Below, in pieces: positions 59,124 to 64,000 of a stretch of 64,000 nt of DNA. Position 1 is the first letter of the stretch. Each line of letters begins with the position of its first letter. Origin of the DNA: Streptomyces odontomachi (lineage in GTDB: Bacteria; Actinomycetota; Actinomycetes; Streptomycetales; Streptomycetaceae). Position numbers and translations under genes: made by a program. The stretch is taken from contig NZ_JAMJWG010000016.1 in the NCBI RefSeq assembly GCF_024435355.1, positions 1-64,000 of the forward strand. The letters run 5' to 3'. The notes under the pieces are model-generated. The model ran no database searches. It was given only the letters and a program-made list of their open reading frames with translations, and was not told where the DNA came from.

Positions 59124-60740
59124 TCAAGACACGGCGTTCCGCAACCCGGACACGTCGATCTGTTCCGTCTCGTCATGGGCGGTGAGGTCGATGACCTGGC
59201 CCGCACCGGTCTCCATCGCGCCGGCCGGTTTGAACCCGGCCTCCGCTTCGGCCTTGTGCAGGGCCAGCGCCTCGTCGCCCACCACGTCGGCGAGGTCCGC
59301 GTTGCGCACGGTGTCCAGCGCGGACGGCGAGTTGGCCGGCGGCGCCGTATCGGCCGCGGACTGGTTGCCGAAGAAGTCGAAACCGCCCTTGGGTGCGGGC
59401 CGCATGGGTGCCGCGGGGGGCACTGCGGTCGCCGCCGCCGGTATGGCGGGGTAACGACCCGATGCCGACGGCCCGCCGTCCGTCCGCCCGTCACGCTCAC
59501 CACGCGCCTCGGCTTGCTGCTCCCCGGCGCCGGACGCCCGCTGCCGGGCCGCCACGGCCGATGGGGGCACCCCGAGACCGGGCCGCTGCGCCACCACACC
59601 CGGCCTGGCCGCCGCCCCACCCGGGCGGGGCGGCGGCTCCTGTGGCGGCACCCGTGGTACGACGTCCGCGTGCTTGTCGTCGGCCGGACGCGTGTCGTCC
59701 TGTCCACGCTCGCGTGCTCCATCGCCCCCACGCTCGCGTGCTCCATCGCCACCACGCCCGGGTGCTCCATCGCCCCCACGCTCGCGTGCCTCGCCACTCC
59801 CGTGTTCGCGTATGCCGTCGCTCGCACGCTCCCGTGTGCCGTCGCTCCCATGCTCGGCGGTGTCCGCCTCGGACGTTCCCGCCCGGCCCAGCGTGTCGAG
59901 CGCGGCCTTGGCCCGTCGGAACAACGCCGGAGTCGGTTTCGGGGCCGCAGGCGGCAGGGCACGCCTCCCAACGTCGGACCGCGGTTCCTCGCCCTTTCGC
60001 TGCTGCTCGACCTGCCCCGTCCCGGACGGCGCCCCGCCCGACCGCTCCGCCTCGCGCGCACCGGATCCGACGGGCGCCGCTCCGAACGGCGCGTCCTCGT
60101 ACGGCGCCACTCCGGACCGTACGACTCCGGACTCCATCGTCTCGGCCGCCCGCTGGACCTCGGGCACCCGGGCGGTCGGCTGCTGGCCGTCGTGCCCCTG
60201 GCGCGACGAAGCCCGCGCCGCCTGCCACGGGGACACCGGACGCTGCGGTTCCGCCGGTACCGGAGTCATCGCCCGGGACGAGGGCGCCGCTTCGATGGCC
60301 AGCCGACGACGGCCTTCGAGGGCGCTGGCCCGCTCGGTCTCCGCCGTGGCGTACCGCCGCAGCAACGCGGCATGCTCGGTCCGCAGCGCGGTCAGCTCGG
60401 TCCGCTTCTGGCGGAGGCCCTGCTCCAGCTTGGTGCGTATCGCGCGCGACTCCTCAAGGTCGCCTTCGAGCTCGGCCACCCGTTCTTCGTGGCTCCACGC
60501 ATCGCTTTCGCGTGCCCGACGCAGGTCCGCGACGCGCTTGCCCGCCACCCGGTCCCAGCTGCGCATCACGATGGCGCACACGACGGTCGCCACCGCGGCC
60601 GCCGCCGCCAGGGCACGCAGCACCTGCACATTCACCGACAACCAGGTGGCCGCGGCACAGACGAGGGAGATGCCGGCAATCGCCGAAGGCGGCAGCATCT
60701 TGTGCAGAGGCGGGGAGTGGCGGTGACGTCCAGGTGACAT
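59124..60740 (-). CDS. Membrane-anchored coiled-coil protein with long disordered tail
   Basis: A 538-residue protein of unknown function. Two short membrane helices near the N-terminus (IAGISLVCAAATWLSVNVQVL and ALAAAAAVATVVCAIVM) precede a coiled coil (about 65-145; ESDAWSHEERVAELEGDLEESRAIRTKLEQGLRQKRTELTALRTEHAALL). A disordered region follows, including degenerate repeats of RERGGDGA (about 59690-59800 in DNA). A short conserved-looking end (VRNADLADVVGDEALALHKAEAEAGFKPAGAMETGAGQVIDLT) closes it. TAAATT 7 nt before ATG 60740 suggests a leaderless mRNA. The layout recalls scaffold or polarity proteins, but no family is recognised. Confidence 0.75.
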   Translation of the reverse strand: MSPGRHRHSPPLHKMLPPSAIAGISLVCAAATWLSVNVQVLRALAAAAAVATVVCAIVMRSWDRVAGKRVADLRRARESDAWSHEERVAELEGDLEESRAIRTKLEQGLRQKRTELTALRTEHAALLRRYATAETERASALEGRRRLAIEAAPSSRAMTPVPAEPQRPVSPWQAARASSRQGHDGQQPTARVPEVQRAAETMESGVVRSGVAPYEDAPFGAAPVGSGAREAERSGGAPSGTGQVEQQRKGEEPRSDVGRRALPPAAPKPTPALFRRAKAALDTLGRAGTSEADTAEHGSDGTRERASDGIREHGSGEARERGGDGAPGRGGDGARERGGDGARERGQDDTRPADDKHADVVPRVPPQEPPPRPGGAAARPGVVAQRPGLGVPPSAVAARQRASGAGEQQAEARGERDGRTDGGPSASGRYPAIPAAATAVPPAAPMRPAPKGGFDFFGNQSAADTAPPANSPSALDTVRNADLADVVGDEALALHKAEAEAGFKPAGAMETGAGQVIDLTAHDETEQIDVSGLRNAVS

Positions 60741-61137
60741 GGCCAGAAATTTACCGCGCGTAGCGCCCCCGTGGTGAACTGCCCGGCAAAATCGCCGTAC
60801 CAGATGCCGAAGACATTCACCAGACATCGGAGAAGAGACGCCGGACACTCCTTTCGGCAGTCAAAAGCGGTCAAACATCGCATACTTGGAGTCGCCGCGC
60901 ACTCACGCCCGGCGTCCCCCGTCTCGGCACATCACCACTCCGGAATGTCCGAAGTCGTACTGGACGAGCGCCCCGTGACCAGGTACTCGACCCGCCGGAA
61001 GCACGGACCGTCGGAGGTCCTGAGTACGCCCGATGTCTCCGAGTACGTCCAAGGCCGCCGAGTCCGTCCGGTCACGGAGTACCCCCACGACGTCCGAGTC
61101 CGTCCGGTCGCGGGTCCGTCCGCGTGCACGGAAACCG
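60741..61137. other. Intergenic region with short repeats
   Basis: About 400 bp between two minus-strand genes. Open frames here have poor composition and no ribosome sites. CGAGTCCGTCCGGTC occurs at 61059-61073 and 61095-61109, and GAGTACG/GAGTCCG motifs recur through 61021-61125. The promoter of the coiled-coil gene lies at its left end. Confidence 0.5.
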
Positions 61138-62403
61138 TCAGGCGGAGGCGCCGGTGAGCACGGCAGCCACGCGTATGGTCATCTCCTCCTCCGGCTCCAA
61201 CGGGGTCGGGGTGTAGTTGAGTACGAAGCGGCGGCTCAGGTCACGGGTGGCCATCACGCGGGTGCGGCAGCCGGGGACCTCGCCGGTCTTCCCCCAGAAG
61301 GTCATGCCGCCCACCGGTGCCTGCTGGAGGCCCATGCTGTAGCGCGCGGGCGTGCCGTCCAGCATGCGCACGCTGTCGGGCGGCAGGGTGAACAGCTTGT
61401 CCATGGCACGCGGTGGCAGCAACCGCCCTGAGAACAGCGCCTGGAGGAACCTGTCGAGGTCGTCGACGGTCGAGACGATCTCCCCCTCCCCCCAGCTCGT
61501 GGACATGTTGAAGTCGGTGATGTCCGTCAGCGAACCATCGCTCATGCGCAGGTAGTTGTGGACATGGCGGCCGTGTAGACGGATGTCGTCACCGGGCAGG
61601 ACGGTGCGGTGCAGGCCGAGCGGGCGCAGCACACGGGCCTGGATCGCCTCCGCGTACGGCCGCCCCGTGACCTGCTCGATGAGCAGGGCCAGCAGTACGT
61701 AGTTGATACCGCGGTACTCCTGCTTGGTACCGGGGATGAACTTCAGCGGGCTGTGCGTCACCGTGTCGACCCAGGCGCGTGGCGTCCACTGCTCGAAGCG
61801 GTTTCGGACGACCGCTTCGGGGGTGCTGTCGTCCGGTATGCCCTGGTGGTCGGGGAGTCCGCTGGTGTGCTGGAGGAGTTGGGTGACGGTGATACGGGCG
61901 GATTCGTCCGGCAGCAGGCCCGGGAGGTACCGCCCGATCGGCGCCCCGAGGTCCACGCGGCGCTCCGTCCACAGCTGGAGGACGACCGTCGCCACGAACG
62001 CCTTCGTCACGCTGCCCGCGCGGAAGGCGTCGTCCGGCCGGGGAGCGCGCCGGCTCCGGAGGTCCGCCATCCCGGCGGTGCCGTACCAGTCGTCCCCCGA
62101 GCCGCCGACCCGCAGCTGCGCGCCGACGGACGGGGGATGGGACAGGTCGGAGATCGCAGCTTGGAGCGCACGGGTGTCGAGCGGCGGCGGTGCGGCAGCA
62201 CCCGCGGCCTTGGCACGGGCGGAACGGGAAACGCCGGCGGAAGCGGCCTCGGGCGCCGGGCCGGACGTCCGGGACGGCGCGGCCAGCGCCGTCCAACTGC
62301 CCGCCGAGACCCCCGCCACCCCGGCCAGCGAGCCGCCGATCAGAACGCGGCGAGACAGTGCACGGTGCGCGGCAGCAGGCCGTCGATGCAGGTGAGGTGT
62401 CAT
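61138..62403 (-). CDS. Tat-exported serine hydrolase, beta-lactamase/D-Ala-D-Ala peptidase family
   Basis: A 421-residue penicillin-recognising-type enzyme (class C fold). The N-terminus has a twin-arginine signal (LSRRVLIGGSLAGVAGVSAG...TALAAP). The catalytic SxxK is SVTK in DAFRAGSVTKAFVATVVLQL. The third motif is KTG in TFWGKTGEVPG. At the second motif, where relatives read YSNTNYVLLG, this protein reads YRGINYVLLA, so the Tyr is kept but the Asn of YxN is Gly. It may still be an esterase or peptidase with altered chemistry. Start at ATG 62403. Confidence 0.88.
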   Translation of the reverse strand: MTPHLHRRPAAAHRALSRRVLIGGSLAGVAGVSAGSWTALAAPSRTSGPAPEAASAGVSRSARAKAAGAAAPPPLDTRALQAAISDLSHPPSVGAQLRVGGSGDDWYGTAGMADLRSRRAPRPDDAFRAGSVTKAFVATVVLQLWTERRVDLGAPIGRYLPGLLPDESARITVTQLLQHTSGLPDHQGIPDDSTPEAVVRNRFEQWTPRAWVDTVTHSPLKFIPGTKQEYRGINYVLLALLIEQVTGRPYAEAIQARVLRPLGLHRTVLPGDDIRLHGRHVHNYLRMSDGSLTDITDFNMSTSWGEGEIVSTVDDLDRFLQALFSGRLLPPRAMDKLFTLPPDSVRMLDGTPARYSMGLQQAPVGGMTFWGKTGEVPGCRTRVMATRDLSRRFVLNYTPTPLEPEEEMTIRVAAVLTGASA

Positions 62404-62843
62404 GCGTCCATGCTGGTCGCTGTGGCTCCCGCTGCCATCCGGGATGCCCCGCAGCCGTACCCTGACCCGCCCCCGACCCGTTTCCAACCCGAACACCCAT
62501 ACGCCTCAGGGGCGCGCGGCAACCACTCTCAGGGGCGCCCGACCGCTCCCCCTTCCCTCCGGGCGCCCGCCGCTCCCCCACCACCAGCCACACCACCGAC
62601 ACCCGCACAAGGCAGCCGGCAGACGCAGACGGCACACGGCACACGGCACACGGACACGCGCCACCCACCCCGCGCCCCGCGCCCCGCGCACCACGGCGAC
62701 AGCCACGCGCCACGCGCCGCGCCACGCTCGCCCCGCACACCACGCCCGAAGCACGCGCCACGCCCCACGCACACACCCACCCTCACCCACGCCACGCCCA
62801 CCACGGACCACAGACCACCCGCCCCCGGGCCTAGGCTGGACCC
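62404..62843. other. Low-complexity CA/CG-rich intergenic region
   Basis: About 440 bp between divergent genes. The plus strand is C-rich with repeats such as GGCACACGGCACACGG and CACGCGCCACGC; no gene. TAGGCT (62831-62836) lies 7 nt before the folP ATG and is probably its -10, giving a leaderless message. Confidence 0.55.
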
Positions 62844-63854
62844 ATGAGTACGTTGCGTGGTCGCGGCCAAGTCGCGGGGCTGCCCGAGTGGGGCCGATGC
62901 GCGGTGATGGGAGTCGTCAATGTGACGCCCGACTCCTTCTCCGACGGCGGCCGCTTCTTCGACACCACGACCGCGGTCAAGCACGGCCTCGACCTGGTCG
63001 CCCAGGGTGCGGACCTGGTCGATGTGGGCGGCGAGTCCACTCGACCCGGCGCCGCACGCGTGGACGAGGCGGAGGAGTTGCGGCGTGTGGTGCCGGTGGT
63101 GCGCGGGCTGGCGTCCGAGGGCGTGCTGGTCTCCGTGGACACCATGCGTGCCTCGGTCGCCGAACAGGCGCTCGCGGCCGGCGCCATGCTCGTCAACGAT
63201 GTCAGCGGCGGCCTGGCCGACCCCGCGATGATCTCCGTCGTCGCGGACGCCGGTGTGCCGTTCGTGGTCATGCACTGGCGCGGCTTCCTTCAGGGCCCGA
63301 ACATCCGCGGGGTCTACGCCGACGTGGTCAGCGAGGTCGTCGACGAGCTGCACGCGCGCGTGCAGGCCGTCGTGGCCGGCGGAGTCGACATGAAGAAGAT
63401 CATCGTCGATCCGGGTCTCGGTTTCTCCAAGGACGTCGAGCACGACCTGACCCTCCTGGCGCACCTCGACGGGCTCGCCGCCCTGGGGCGTCCGATCCTC
63501 GTCGCCGCGTCCCGCAAGCGCTTCCTCGGCCGTGTCCTCGCGGGCCCCGACGGCACGCCGCCCCCCGCACGTGAGCGGGACGCGGCCACCGCTGCCGTCT
63601 CCGCGATCGCCGCGCACGGACGTGCCTGGGCGATCCGGGTGCACGACGTGGGCGCCAGCGCGGACGCGGTCCGTGTCGCGCAGGCCATCGAGAGCGCCAG
63701 GGATGCGAGCCCGCACCCGCACCGGCAGGACACGACCGCCGGTGCGCCCGGCACGACCGACGGTGCGAAGGAAACAGGACGCACCGGGGCTCCACGGAGC
63801 CCCGGACACCCGTCGGCCCGCACGGCCCCCCAGGGCACGGAAGGCGTCCTATGA
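62844..63854 (+). CDS. folP: Dihydropteroate synthase
   Basis: Condenses p-aminobenzoate with dihydropterin pyrophosphate in folate synthesis; sulfonamide target. The 336-residue TIM barrel has the signatures MGVVNVTPDSFSDGG, DVGGESTRPGA, VSVDTM, VNDVSGG, DPGLGFSKD and ASRKRFLG. A C-terminal tail of about 50 residues (Pro/Thr/Gly-rich) follows the barrel. ATG 62844 has no ribosome site and TAGGCT just ahead, so it is likely leaderless. It overlaps the next gene by ATGA; in Streptomyces more folate genes normally follow. Confidence 0.95.
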   Translation: MSTLRGRGQVAGLPEWGRCAVMGVVNVTPDSFSDGGRFFDTTTAVKHGLDLVAQGADLVDVGGESTRPGAARVDEAEELRRVVPVVRGLASEGVLVSVDTMRASVAEQALAAGAMLVNDVSGGLADPAMISVVADAGVPFVVMHWRGFLQGPNIRGVYADVVSEVVDELHARVQAVVAGGVDMKKIIVDPGLGFSKDVEHDLTLLAHLDGLAALGRPILVAASRKRFLGRVLAGPDGTPPPARERDAATAAVSAIAAHGRAWAIRVHDVGASADAVRVAQAIESARDASPHPHRQDTTAGAPGTTDGAKETGRTGAPRSPGHPSARTAPQGTEGVL

Positions 63855-64000
63855 CCGGTCCCACCAGCACCGCCGCCGAGCAGGTGGAGGCCGTGAACAC
63901 CGCCTATTACGAGGCGCTGGAACGCGGTGACTTCGAAGAGCTGGCGATGCTCTGGCTGGCCGACGGCGAGCCGGAGGTGTCCTGCGTGCACCCGGGTTGG
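63851..64000 (+). CDS. NTF2-like/SnoaL-fold protein (5' part, cut by window end)
   Basis: Only the first 50 codons are present: VEAVNTAYYEALERGDFEELAMLWLAD is the usual N-terminal helix pair of the nuclear transport factor 2-like family, followed by GEPEVSCVHPGW, the start of the cone-shaped sheet. ATG overlaps the folP stop, so it is translationally coupled to folate synthesis. Function unknown. Confidence 0.8.
   Translation, partial: MTGPTSTAAEQVEAVNTAYYEALERGDFEELAMLWLADGEPEVSCVHPGW

Noticed and set aside
60771..61157. 128-codon frame in the gap before the serine hydrolase
   Set aside because: Mixed third-position composition, no ribosome site, and the end is built from short DNA repeats (GTCCGAGTCCGTCC); treated as non-coding.

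Overview
The window is chromosomal DNA of a high-GC actinomycete, almost certainly Streptomyces. The evidence is the strong G/C bias at third codon positions, many GTG starts, frequent 4-bp ATGA/GTGA gene overlaps, and a set of genes characteristic of the Streptomyces core: a complete sigE-cseA-cseB-cseC operon, radA-disA, clpC, lsr2, and a five-gene cofactor block. From memory, the order resembles the S. coelicolor chromosome from about SCO3337 to SCO3398; this was not checked against a database. I see no tRNA gene, CRISPR array, prophage or intact transposase gene. The only mobile element I can support is a 233-bp MITE.

Layout. 1-311: promoters and leader of an rRNA operon running off the left edge. 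381-7185: proC, an ABC-2 exporter pair with a palindromic operator, a methyltransferase, a Ser/Thr kinase with a PQQ-type propeller, and a small SH3-like protein. 7414-12198: ilvD, a TetR regulator coupled to a sugar-phosphate isomerase-like gene, and a Ppx/GppA phosphatase. 12270-21249: a cysteine-rich protein, a sigma-factor-like protein carrying a zinc-finger motif, radA, disA (c-di-AMP synthase), an Ig-like membrane protein, an APH-fold kinase and mutY. 21818-25666: the cell-envelope stress operon sigE-cseABC. 25731-30196: VOC and AraC genes, an MFS exporter with a divergent TetR regulator and two operator sites, and an M23 peptidase. 30714-33860: a large NACHT NTPase with a leucine-rich C-terminus, a candidate phage-defence protein. 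33940-39178: clpC with candidate ClgR boxes, lsr2, an ArgA-type acetyltransferase and a BlaI-family repressor. 39578-47347: two genes of unknown function, the MITE, then coaX, nadC, nadB, panC and a DUF2520 gene, which together serve NAD and coenzyme A synthesis. 47605-52481: an aldolase, a two-component system and a MidA-family methyltransferase. 52499-58951: two coupled genes of unknown function, a solitary nuoD paralogue, a bPH2 pair and an APH(6)-like kinase. 59124-64000: a coiled-coil membrane protein, a Tat-exported serine hydrolase, folP, and the start of an NTF2-like gene.

How the parts fit. Several genes manage envelope and genome stress: the SigE/Cse system, DisA/RadA/MutY, ClpC and Lsr2. 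The coaX-nadC-nadB-panC-DUF2520 block reads as one transcription unit from right to left, with four-base overlaps between its last four genes. The MidA homologue and the orphan NuoD paralogue lie close together, which suggests that the methyltransferase acts on the NuoD-like protein. Intergenic regions are unusually rich in short tandem repeats (units of 16, 18, 19, 27 and about 30 bp), each with its own sequence.

The observations I find most interesting are the NACHT-LRR protein, the duplicated coaX initiation region that creates a coupled 32-codon upstream ORF, the MITE at the coaX stop codon, the sigma-like/zinc-finger fusion, the long Gly/His linker in CseB, and the uncharacterised gene pair at 52499-54570.
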